Notes under the pieces: model-generated | Database searches by the model: none | Told to the model about the DNA's origin: nothing | What the model saw: only the letters and a program-made list of their open reading frames with translations | Translations under genes and position numbers: made by a program | NCBI GenBank assembly: GCA_910585395.1 | Contig: CAJUCK010000012.1 | Location: forward strand, 46,406-53,254 | Length of the DNA stretch: 6,849 nucleotides | Direction: 5' to 3' | From: an uncultured Lachnospiraceae bacterium | Lineage (GTDB): Bacteria > Bacillota > Clostridia > Lachnospirales > Lachnospiraceae | In this document: piece by piece, positions 1 to 5,641 of the stretch | Layout of the letters: each line of letters starts with the position of its first letter | Position numbering within the stretch: the stretch's first letter is position 1

Positions 1-44
1 TTCTTTTTTATTTTACCCATTCTTTTGTAAAAAACCGGAAGATA
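1..44. other. Left edge, downstream of the last complete operon gene
   Basis: No hairpin followed by a T-run is visible on the minus strand after the stop at 45, so transcription may continue left. A minus-strand ATG at 20-18 would open MGKIKK up to the edge, with no clear ribosome site before it; it may be the start of another operon gene but cannot be judged from six codons. Confidence 0.3.
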
Positions 45-971
45 TTATTTTTCTTTTACATAGTTTAAATACAACTCGTACAGCTGGCGGTGTTTTTTGA
101 TCATAACATCCAGTATCACTCCGCATATCCAGAGAAGAATTCCAAAGGTCGCCACAACCCCTGAAATAATCACGGTAGGAAATCTGGGAACTTTACCTGT
201 CTGAAAATATTCCCATAAAACTGGAAGAAAAAACATAAGCGTTATTCCCCACAGAAGCACTGCTGCCAGACTGAAGAACAGAAACGGCTTGTACTCTTTA
301 AACAAAGTTACAATTGTTTTTAAAACTTTCATTCCATCTGAAATTGTATGAAGTTTAGACTCACTTCCCGCTGGCCGGTCTCTGTAACCCACCGAAACTT
401 CTTCCAGCAAAAAATTTTTATCCAGGGCATGTATCGTCATCTCTGTCTCAATCTCAAATCCTTCTGAGAGAACTGGAAAAGATTTGACAAACAAAGGACT
501 AAAAGCTCTATACCCTGTCATAATGTCACTGATATGGCTGTGGAATAGAAAATTAATTAAAAATCTCACCAGGCGATTTCCTGTATTGTGAAACATCCTT
601 TTATTTTCCGTAAAATAGGTGGAGGACAGCCTGTCTCCAATTACCATATCCACATTGTTATTCAGAACAAGATCCACCATTTTCTGTGCGTCTTCTGCCG
701 GATATGTATCATCTCCATCTACCATCAGATAGCAGTCTGCTTCGATCTCCCTAAACATGGTACGTATTACATTTCCTTTTCCCTGCCTGGGCTCATAGCG
801 GACAATTGCACCTGCTTCTCTTGCAATCCTGGCAGTTTGATCTGTAGAGTTGTTATCATACACATAAATGTCAGCGTACGGAAGGGTATTCTTATAATCC
901 TCCACCACTTTTTTAATTGTTTTGCTTTCATTCCAGCATGGTATCAGCACGGCAACTTTTCTGTCTTTCAT
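45..971 (-). CDS. DPM1-like family-2 glycosyltransferase with C-terminal membrane anchor
   Basis: This 308-residue protein is predicted to transfer a sugar from a nucleotide donor to polyprenyl phosphate on the cytoplasmic face of the membrane. The GT-A fold shows in order: LIPCWNE (9-15), YDNNSTDQT (38-46), RQGKGNVIRT (62-71), the metal-binding MVDGDDTYP (83-91), GDRLSST (112-118), MTGYRAF (151-157), FEIETEMTIHA (172-182) and YRDRPAGSESKL (196-207). Two hydrophobic segments near 231-251 and 265-289 form a C-terminal hairpin anchor. Start: the ATG overlaps the stop of the upstream gene as ATGA, and a GAGGAGGAG ribosome site (977-985) lies 5 nt before it, so it is well supported. It is the last complete gene of the leftward operon. 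The protein looks intact. The class is secure; the sugar and the exact lipid acceptor cannot be read from the sequence. Confidence 0.93.
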   Translation of the reverse strand: MKDRKVAVLIPCWNESKTIKKVVEDYKNTLPYADIYVYDNNSTDQTARIAREAGAIVRYEPRQGKGNVIRTMFREIEADCYLMVDGDDTYPAEDAQKMVDLVLNNNVDMVIGDRLSSTYFTENKRMFHNTGNRLVRFLINFLFHSHISDIMTGYRAFSPLFVKSFPVLSEGFEIETEMTIHALDKNFLLEEVSVGYRDRPAGSESKLHTISDGMKVLKTIVTLFKEYKPFLFFSLAAVLLWGITLMFFLPVLWEYFQTGKVPRFPTVIISGVVATFGILLWICGVILDVMIKKHRQLYELYLNYVKEK

Positions 972-1936
972 TTCGGCTCCTCCTCTCTGTCACACATCTC
1001 TTTTCTCAAACATGCCTGATTCCAAAAAGGTATGACAGCTAGAAATGGAACACAGCAGAACATCGCGTATATATATCTGAATTCAGAATATACTGGCGTA
1101 CCTATCAGAAGAGAGACAATAATTGCCAATACCGGGATTGCGGCAAAGACCACATTCTTATTCTTCCTAACATATCCGGCATATCCGGCCAGTATTACCA
1201 GCCACGTATGCAATCCGATACTTAAAAACAGCTTCAGCACCTCAATATTTCTAAAGTACCAAAAATACGCTTCCATAAGCACTGTCGCCAGCTTTGAATT
1301 GCATGTCCGTTCTATGCCAATAGTATTTGGTTCAACCTTCGTATTCCAGATCCAATAATTATTGCCTCCCTCCCAGTAGCCTCTGGTCTGGTCAATCCAG
1401 GCTTCAACATATTTCAGCGGATGAGATAATCCAATCTCTAAATATAACTTCAGATAATCAAATTTATGTTCTGCCAGATATTCCTGGTTTTCTTTGTCTC
1501 TCACCAGCTCCTTAACCGGGTCAGAGATAAAAGGCTTATATGCCTCCTTTATTTTAGGGATATCAATAATTTCAGAGAGCAGCTCTTTCTGGCTCTTTGT
1601 AAGATCATTACAATCCACAACCACACGGGCGATCTGCTGAGCCGGAATAGACAGCGATTCTATGGTATCTGGCTGGGTAACTTCCATGTACTCAAGCACT
1701 GGATGCTTTAACACATAAGACACTGCAATGACTCCCAAAAACAATAAGCAGATTCTTTTGTATTGTTTTCCAAATAAAATGCCAAACATTACAGTAGTAA
1801 CAATAAAAGCAAAAAATCCGTTGCTTCTGAAAAGGCACATTCCCAAAGCACTGACTGTCATCAGGCAAATATTAATGCTTTTTCTCTTCCCTATCTGGCT
1901 TGTATAGCGGAATACCGAGACAAGAAAGATAAGCAC
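968..1936 (-). CDS. C-terminal piece of the split DUF6020/GT-C-like membrane protein
   Basis: This 322-residue frame opens at a GTG inside the overlap with the first piece. No ribosome site precedes that GTG, and the first residues (LIFLVSVF) are already mid-helix, so it is the continuation of the upstream piece rather than an independent gene. Hydrophobic segments lie near 2-9, 21-35, 39-55, 60-75, 233-255, 262-279 and 288-305. Between them is a large outside loop with SLSIPAQQIARVV (94-106), QTRGYWEGGNNYW (183-195) and PVYSEFRYIYAMFCC (281-295), motifs I associate from memory with DUF6020 proteins. The stop overlaps the start of the following glycosyltransferase gene as ATGA, so ribosomes that do not reach this end (because of the frameshift) may also lower translation of that next gene, although it has a strong ribosome site of its own. 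Confidence 0.78.
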   Translation of the reverse strand: MLIFLVSVFRYTSQIGKRKSINICLMTVSALGMCLFRSNGFFAFIVTTVMFGILFGKQYKRICLLFLGVIAVSYVLKHPVLEYMEVTQPDTIESLSIPAQQIARVVVDCNDLTKSQKELLSEIIDIPKIKEAYKPFISDPVKELVRDKENQEYLAEHKFDYLKLYLEIGLSHPLKYVEAWIDQTRGYWEGGNNYWIWNTKVEPNTIGIERTCNSKLATVLMEAYFWYFRNIEVLKLFLSIGLHTWLVILAGYAGYVRKNKNVVFAAIPVLAIIVSLLIGTPVYSEFRYIYAMFCCVPFLAVIPFWNQACLRKEMCDREEEPK

Positions 1937-2735
1937 CCATCCACATGGTCATACTGTAGCAGATATGACAGGGCAGCAGAATATAGACAGCGGCAGCGGC
2001 GATCATAATCTTTATATTGAGTTTCATCTGATAAAGAGTCGTAACAGCATAGGCAAAGACCGCGGCCATAAAAATAATTGAAAACATACTGTATACAGCC
2101 ACTGCTGCATTCATATCACCAAATATCCACATCCCTATTTTCAGCCACAAACGAATCACCATCGTATGGTAAAATGGATGGTGATTTGAATAAGTTCCCT
2201 CTAAAATCTGCTCAATCTGCATAATGCTGTCTGGCGTCAGCATTCCAGGATAATAGCATACAAACAAAATAAGAGAGTTTATCGCTGCGGCCACAAGCAT
2301 GACTGTTCCAAAAACAAGGCCGGATTTCTTTGTGTATTCATGTTCTTTCCATGAATGCTCCACCGCTTTTTGTTTGATATATTTTAAAATATAGAATATA
2401 AGAAACAAGCCTCCCAGAAAAACAACAGGGAAGGCCGTCAGCAGTCTGATGAATTTTAAAAAGCTCTCAGAAACTCTCCCTTCTCCGCCTGGAACGGGGA
2501 TCTGGGTAAATAATTTGTAATTAGCCGCCATCACCGTCAGTGAAAATACAGATGCCAGCAAAAGATTAACTCTTTCTGATTTCTTTATCATTAATTTCTT
2601 TTCATCTCTATACAAATTCCAGCATAAAATCCCAGCGATTCCAATCAACAGATAAACTGCAAAATAAGAATCCGATTTTTCAAAAAATGCCATCCACACA
2701 AACATCGTCAATAATTGAAACAAATAATATTTCAT
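1872..2735 (-). CDS. N-terminal piece of the split DUF6020/GT-C-like membrane protein
   Basis: This 287-residue frame starts at an ATG preceded by TGAGGAA (2742-2748) at good spacing. Hydrophobic segments lie near 4-18, 25-40, 56-76, 97-119, 140-160, 195-230 and 241-258. The extracytoplasmic loop YYPGMLTPDSIMQIEQ (161-176) holds Asp169, placed like the catalytic Asp of GT-C transferases, and is followed by SNHHPFYH (183-190), also typical of the group. Residues 1 to about 266 read as authentic family sequence. From Met266 on (GAYLSCLGIP onward) the frame is out of register and ends with a charged tail that is really the next frame read wrongly. If translated alone it would give a truncated protein lacking half of its helices, so it is unlikely to be active by itself. 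Confidence 0.8.
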   Translation of the reverse strand: MKYYLFQLLTMFVWMAFFEKSDSYFAVYLLIGIAGILCWNLYRDEKKLMIKKSERVNLLLASVFSLTVMAANYKLFTQIPVPGGEGRVSESFLKFIRLLTAFPVVFLGGLFLIFYILKYIKQKAVEHSWKEHEYTKKSGLVFGTVMLVAAAINSLILFVCYYPGMLTPDSIMQIEQILEGTYSNHHPFYHTMVIRLWLKIGMWIFGDMNAAVAVYSMFSIIFMAAVFAYAVTTLYQMKLNIKIMIAAAAVYILLPCHICYSMTMWMGAYLSCLGIPLYKPDREEKKH

Positions 2736-2753
2736 CTCTGATTCCTCATCAAA

Positions 2754-3170
2754 TTATTCATCCTTGTGCTTAAAAATAATCAGTCTGCTTGCAGCATAAT
2801 TAAGGATGATCACAAGCACATTGGCTGCAAACTTAATTATAACATCATCGAAATGGCAGATATTTACAAACAGAAACATGCACCCCCAGTCTACGATTCC
2901 AGTTGCAAGCCGGCATGCAAAAAAAGAAATCATTTCCTGAATGATCTCATTTACGGCAGATGCCTCACTGTGAAATACCCATTTCCTGTTGGTAACATAA
3001 GCGAATAATATTGTTATTATCCAGGCAGTTACTGTACTCGGCATCACTTCCAGCTGCAGCGGATGTGCCATCAGCCAGTAAACCGCCATATTTACAAGCG
3101 TCGTTAAAACGCCAAATATCATATAAGGAATGACATCCCTGTATTTTTCATAAATCTTTTTATAATTCAT
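2754..3170 (-). CDS. GtrA-family membrane protein (probable lipid-linked sugar flippase)
   Basis: This is a 138-residue, four-helix membrane protein with hydrophobic segments near 14-34, 43-60, 80-101 and 108-126, the standard length and layout of the GtrA family. The family signatures are visible: FGVLTTLVNMAVYW at the first helix, NRKWVF (61-66) after the second, and NYAASRLIIFK (124-134) at the C-terminus. GtrA/GtcA proteins are thought to move undecaprenyl-phosphate-linked sugars across the membrane, or to help that step, between a family-2 loading enzyme and an outer-face transferase. The direct neighbours are exactly those two partners. The ATG overlaps the stop of the preceding glycosyltransferase as ATGA. 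Its AGGAG lies only 1 nt before the ATG, too close for normal initiation, so translation probably depends on termination-reinitiation from the upstream gene, which would couple the amounts of the two proteins. Confidence 0.93.
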   Translation of the reverse strand: MNYKKIYEKYRDVIPYMIFGVLTTLVNMAVYWLMAHPLQLEVMPSTVTAWIITILFAYVTNRKWVFHSEASAVNEIIQEMISFFACRLATGIVDWGCMFLFVNICHFDDVIIKFAANVLVIILNYAASRLIIFKHKDE

Positions 3171-3919
3171 GCTCCTTCTGTCCCTGTCATTTTGCTTCCG
3201 CCTATATCATGGATATGCTTTTTCAACATTCTGAAATCGCCGAGAGCTTTCCAGCCGATTTTTATTATTTTCTTAATATTGATGGAATTGGTTCCTCCCT
3301 GCCGGGGTTTAAATGTAATCTCAATAAATTTTACTTTTTCATGGAAATACACAAAATATGTTGTCATCATGACATTAGGAAGATTAAAATCATCTGGCAT
3401 TTTCTTAATGTATCTCTCTACCACTTCTCTTTTCATAAGACGAAATGGTGCATTGGAATCTTTAATCTTCACACCAAATGACATTCTCAAAATAAAACAG
3501 AGTGTTTTTTCCACAAATTGTCTTGACCAGCCGTCCTGTCTCACTGTCCTTTTTCCAATCAGGGCATCATACTTGTTTCTGAGTTTCCAGAACTTTTCGA
3601 ATTCATGAGGGTTGGTCTGGCCATCAGAATCTGTTTGAAAAATATAATCGGCCTTTTTCTTCAAAGCATACCTATAACCATACAACACTGTTGGTCCATG
3701 CCCTCCGTTTTGCTTTGTTAATACTTGAAGCAGCGGCCTGGTCTTGGCATACTGGCAGAGTATCTCGTATGTATTATCCTTGCTCCCGTCATTAACAATA
3801 ACCAGGCGGGATTGTTCGTTCCCAAATTTCTCCACTATTGGATACCAGTCTTCTATAAGCCTGCCGACATTTTCCGCCTCATTATATGCCGGAACAACAA
3901 TGTACAATGAATGATCCAT
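3167..3919 (-). CDS. Family-2 glycosyltransferase, soluble, GtrA-paired
   Basis: This is a 250-residue GT-A-fold transferase without membrane helices, first gene of the leftward operon. Motifs in order: IVVPAYNEAENV (7-18), VIVNDGSKDNT (40-50), KQNGGHGPTVLYGY (69-82), the metal-binding QTDSDGQ (95-101), GKRTVRQDGWSR (122-133), KDSNAPFRLMKRE (153-165) and FKPRQGGTNSIN (203-214). These are typical of DPM/DPG-synthase-like enzymes that load a sugar on polyprenyl phosphate. The pairing with a GtrA gene by ATGA overlap supports that role. Start: ATG at 3919 is chosen because AAGGAG (3928-3933) stands 8 nt before it. A longer frame from a TTG at 3952 would put that ribosome site inside the gene and lies close to the predicted transcript start. 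The substrate sugar is unknown. It differs from the other family-2 enzyme of the operon in lacking the C-terminal anchor. Confidence 0.92.
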   Translation of the reverse strand: MDHSLYIVVPAYNEAENVGRLIEDWYPIVEKFGNEQSRLVIVNDGSKDNTYEILCQYAKTRPLLQVLTKQNGGHGPTVLYGYRYALKKKADYIFQTDSDGQTNPHEFEKFWKLRNKYDALIGKRTVRQDGWSRQFVEKTLCFILRMSFGVKIKDSNAPFRLMKREVVERYIKKMPDDFNLPNVMMTTYFVYFHEKVKFIEITFKPRQGGTNSINIKKIIKIGWKALGDFRMLKKHIHDIGGSKMTGTEGA

Positions 3920-3927
3920 TTTATCTT

Positions 3928-3933
3928 CTCCTT
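3928..3933 (-). promoter_or_regulatory. Ribosome binding site that fixes the first operon gene's start
   Basis: AAGGAG on the minus strand, 8 nt before the ATG at 3919. It decides between this start and the upstream in-frame TTG at 3952, which has no such site. Confidence 0.85.
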
Positions 3934-3946
3934 GTAAAAAACTATA

Positions 3947-3975
3947 TTGCAAATCAATAAATTAAATTGTATAAT
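3947..3975 (+). promoter_or_regulatory. Rightward sigma-A-type promoter
   Basis: A -35 box TTGCAA (3947-3952, four of six consensus bases) is followed by a 17-nt spacer and a perfect -10 box TATAAT (3970-3975). Transcription would begin near 3982 and give a leader of about 69 nt before the ATG at 4051. The -35 lies inside the transcribed 5' leader of the opposite operon, so the two transcription units interfere by geometry. Confidence 0.75.
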
Positions 3976-3987
3976 AACCCATTATAC
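3969..3987. repeat. Perfect 7-5-7 palindrome joining two opposed -10 boxes
   Basis: GTATAAT, five bases AACCC, then ATTATAC: a perfect inverted repeat with 7-bp arms. Each arm contains the -10 TATAAT of one of the two divergent promoters. It could simply be the two -10 boxes, or it could also serve as an operator for a dimeric regulator; the sequence does not decide. Confidence 0.85.
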
Positions 3988-4009
3988 TGGAAGCAAGAAA
4001 AAAAAACAA
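3981..4009 (-). promoter_or_regulatory. Leftward sigma-A-type promoter of the glycosyltransferase operon
   Basis: Read on the minus strand: -35 TTGTTT (4009-4004, three of six consensus bases), a 17-nt spacer, then a perfect -10 TATAAT (3986-3981). The transcript would start near 3974, giving a leader of about 55 nt before the ATG at 3919. A weaker alternative is TTGCTT (3996-3991) with a 19-nt spacer to TACAAT (3971-3966). Confidence 0.65.
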
Positions 4010-4021
4010 GAATTTTAACTC

Positions 4022-4054
4022 ATGCATCCACGGAAAGAGAGAACTCAGCCATGA
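4022..4054 (+). other. Possible 10-codon leader ORF overlapping the main start
   Basis: In the leader of the rightward gene an ATG opens a short frame (MHPRKERTQP) whose TGA overlaps the main ATG at 4051 as ATGA, the same overlap type used twice in the opposite operon. The main ATG has only a weak ribosome site (GGAAAG at 13 nt; AGAGAG at 9 nt), so coupling from this short frame is conceivable. No clear ribosome site precedes the short ORF either, so chance is a real alternative. Confidence 0.2.
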
Positions 4055-5538
4055 AATTTGAATTAAAAAGTGATAAAAAGAAAGAACTTATTAATCGGAT
4101 ACTGACTCTTGGAATGATAACTGTGCTTGCCTTTTTATTTTCCCTTCAATGTTCCAGCCATCTCTGGAAAACAAGCACTCCTTCCACGGATTCGTCTGTA
4201 TTTACATATGTTGCCCGTGTAATTTTAAACGGAGGAATGCCTTATCGGGATGTTTTTGACCATAAAGGCCCTCTGATCTATCTTTTTGATGCGCTAGGGC
4301 TTCTGATCTCTGAGCGTCTGGGAATCTGGATCATAGAGCTCATGACCTTATTAGCAGGTTTCATGATTATGTATAAGACTGCACGCCTCAAATGCAGCAG
4401 GCTGGTTTCTCTTGGTATTCTCCTGCTCTCGTGCTCCGTTCTGTTTAAATATTTCCAGTGGGGCAACCTGACAGAAGAATTTGCAATTCCATTTATCGCC
4501 GCAGGCATTTACATTTTTACAGATTATTTTTTATACGGGCATATTACCAAGCTTCGATTAATAGTCTGCGGGATTTCTTTTGCGGCTGTATGTCTCTTGA
4601 GAGTAAACATGATCCCTGTCTGGATCGTTATGTGTGTCGGCGTGCTGATTTATACTATATGGAGGCACCAGGCAAAAGATCTTATTTTCTTTCTGGCTTT
4701 TTTCCTCCTTGGCTTCGTTATTCTCACCCTGCCTGTAATTCTATGGCTCGCAGTCAATAATTCTTTTGAAATGTTTATTGACAATTACATTATCTTTAAT
4801 CAGCGATATTCATCCTTTGACACTGCCACTGCCGCTTTTTCTGCCAGAGGTTCCGTTTTTATGGCATTTTTTAATGAACCGCTTGTCATTCTTGCGTTCG
4901 CTCTCCAGGCATACCAGGCTGTAAAATCAAAGAACTTTTTTGATATTCTCTATGTTGTTTATTTCCTGCTGAATATGATTTTTCTTTCATTATCCGGACA
5001 TCTGTTTTGGCACTATGGAATGATTATCGTGCCCTCGCTCATCTATCCTTTTGCCAGCTTTTACAGCGAATGTCAAAACTGGAAGAAATCATCCACTAAA
5101 ACACTGTCTCTGGTACTACTGTATATCATTGTTACTCTTGCCATGCCAAGCTGGCTCAGCGGGGCGGATTCCGCTTTTAAGGATCTCGCGCTAAAAGACA
5201 CAGACCAGACAGATGCCGATGCACTTGCGATCGCTGAACTTGTTTCACAAAACTCTTCACCAGACGACCAGATTCTGGTATGTGGCAACTGGAATCTGAT
5301 ATATAACATCTGCGACCGTTTTGCCTGCACAAAATATGCTTATCAGTCTCCCCCTATCGCAATTGATGAAGAAATTGCTCAGGATTATTACCATGAAATA
5401 TCAGAAAATCCTCCCAAAGTTATCGTCTATAACACTGATATGGTCGGTAATGAAGAAGTGATGAAACTTATCAGAGCAAATCATTACAAAAAAGCTGGCA
5501 GAAACAAAACTGGAAATATCATTGTATACGTACGCTGA
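4051..5538 (+). CDS. GT-C-type polytopic membrane glycosyltransferase (ArnT/PMT-like)
   Basis: This is a 495-residue membrane protein with about ten to eleven helices (near 17-35, 74-110, 116-133, 144-161, 168-204, 210-234, 272-290, 298-315, 321-338 and 350-368) and a C-terminal soluble region from about 375. The first outside loop has STDSSVFTYVARVILNGG (45-62) then MPYRDVFDHKGPLIY (63-77). Asp47 sits where GT-C enzymes carry their catalytic acid, and DHKGPL is common in Firmicute GT39-like proteins. HLFWHYGMIIVPS (317-329) is also typical. It would use a polyprenyl-phosphate sugar on the outer face. Start: the in-frame TTG at 3967 lies in the promoter itself, so the ATG at 4051, about 69 nt after the predicted transcript start, is preferred, although its ribosome site is weak. 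It stands alone, divergent from the operon, and ends at a strong terminator. The gene is intact, unlike its GT-C counterpart across the promoter. Confidence 0.85.
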   Translation: MKFELKSDKKKELINRILTLGMITVLAFLFSLQCSSHLWKTSTPSTDSSVFTYVARVILNGGMPYRDVFDHKGPLIYLFDALGLLISERLGIWIIELMTLLAGFMIMYKTARLKCSRLVSLGILLLSCSVLFKYFQWGNLTEEFAIPFIAAGIYIFTDYFLYGHITKLRLIVCGISFAAVCLLRVNMIPVWIVMCVGVLIYTIWRHQAKDLIFFLAFFLLGFVILTLPVILWLAVNNSFEMFIDNYIIFNQRYSSFDTATAAFSARGSVFMAFFNEPLVILAFALQAYQAVKSKNFFDILYVVYFLLNMIFLSLSGHLFWHYGMIIVPSLIYPFASFYSECQNWKKSSTKTLSLVLLYIIVTLAMPSWLSGADSAFKDLALKDTDQTDADALAIAELVSQNSSPDDQILVCGNWNLIYNICDRFACTKYAYQSPPIAIDEEIAQDYYHEISENPPKVIVYNTDMVGNEEVMKLIRANHYKKAGRNKTGNIIVYVR

Positions 5539-5640
5539 CAGGCAGTTAAAAATTCCGCAGGAATGTGAAATACATGGATTTTGACATTCCTGCGGAATTT
5601 TTAATTGCCAGTACAACGAAATAACCGTACCAGCGTATGT
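5528..5640. repeat. Nested imperfect inverted repeat around the terminator
   Basis: Outside the main hairpin a second pair of arms, ACGTACGCTG (5528-5537, running into the stop codon of the plus gene) and CAGCGTATGT (5631-5640), match at 9 of 10 bases. The unpaired stretches are 3 nt on the left and 21 nt on the right. The whole is about 113 bp and fills the gap between the two converging genes. It may be an extension of the terminator fold, a remnant of a small non-coding element, or chance. Confidence 0.45.
5541..5609. terminator. Bidirectional rho-independent terminator with a 26-bp stem
   Basis: Arms 5541-5566 and 5584-5609 are complementary at 25 of 26 positions (the exception is a G-T pair that still wobbles in the plus transcript), with a 17-nt loop. 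The stem has the core CCGCAGGAATGT flanked by an A-run on one side and a T-run (TTTTTAATT) on the other, so it presents a U-tract on either strand. It lies between the plus gene ending at 5538 and the minus gene ending at 5642 and should terminate both. The stem is much longer than needed for termination. Confidence 0.88.
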
Positions 5641-5641
5641 T

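Larger units (their letters stand above)
968..2735 (-). pseudogene. DUF6020/GT-C-like membrane glycosyltransferase, split by a frameshift
   Basis: Two overlapping reading frames (2735-1872 and 1936-968) together make one polytopic membrane protein of about 590 residues, the usual size for this family. The first piece carries the N-terminal helices and the acidic loop; the second continues with the remaining helices and the C-terminal motifs. The break must lie between 1948 and 1872, because the second frame has a TGA at 1951-1949 and the first ends at 1874-1872. The likeliest place is 1940-1936, right after the TMW of the first piece, where related proteins (from memory) read TMWKDV: here the bases give W-M and then a one-base excess (or two-base loss) before GTGCTT. 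The WKD signature is therefore destroyed. It may be a true null allele, a phase-variable state or an assembly error. The gene sits 18 nt after the GtrA gene and overlaps the next gene by ATGA. Confidence 0.8.

Noticed and set aside
588..1019. 143-residue open frame on the plus strand
   Set aside because: It lies antisense to the well-supported DPM1-like gene, has no ribosome site or recognisable motif, and its Cys/His/Ile-rich composition is typical of a reverse reading of a GT2 gene.
1872..1948. Programmed ribosomal frameshifting joining the two DUF6020 pieces
   Set aside because: The shift needed is +1, and I see no recognised slippery heptamer, rare-codon/stop arrangement or strong stimulatory structure at the junction; a mutation or sequence error is simpler.
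3192..3608. 138-residue open frame on the plus strand, and an overlapping 90-residue one
   Set aside because: Both are antisense to the motif-rich soluble GT2 gene and show no family features.
3920..3952. TTG start adding 11 residues to the soluble GT2
   Set aside because: It would bury the AAGGAG ribosome site within the coding region; the ATG at 3919 has ideal spacing and the expected N-terminus just before VVPAYNE.
3967..4050. Upstream TTG start that would add 28 residues to the GT-C protein
   Set aside because: The TTG overlaps the predicted -10 box and precedes the predicted transcript start; the added residues are polar and unlike the hydrophobic start of GT-C proteins.
5401..5616. 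71-residue minus-strand frame across the convergent gap
   Set aside because: Its first part is the terminator hairpin itself and the rest is antisense to the end of the GT-C gene; no ribosome site.
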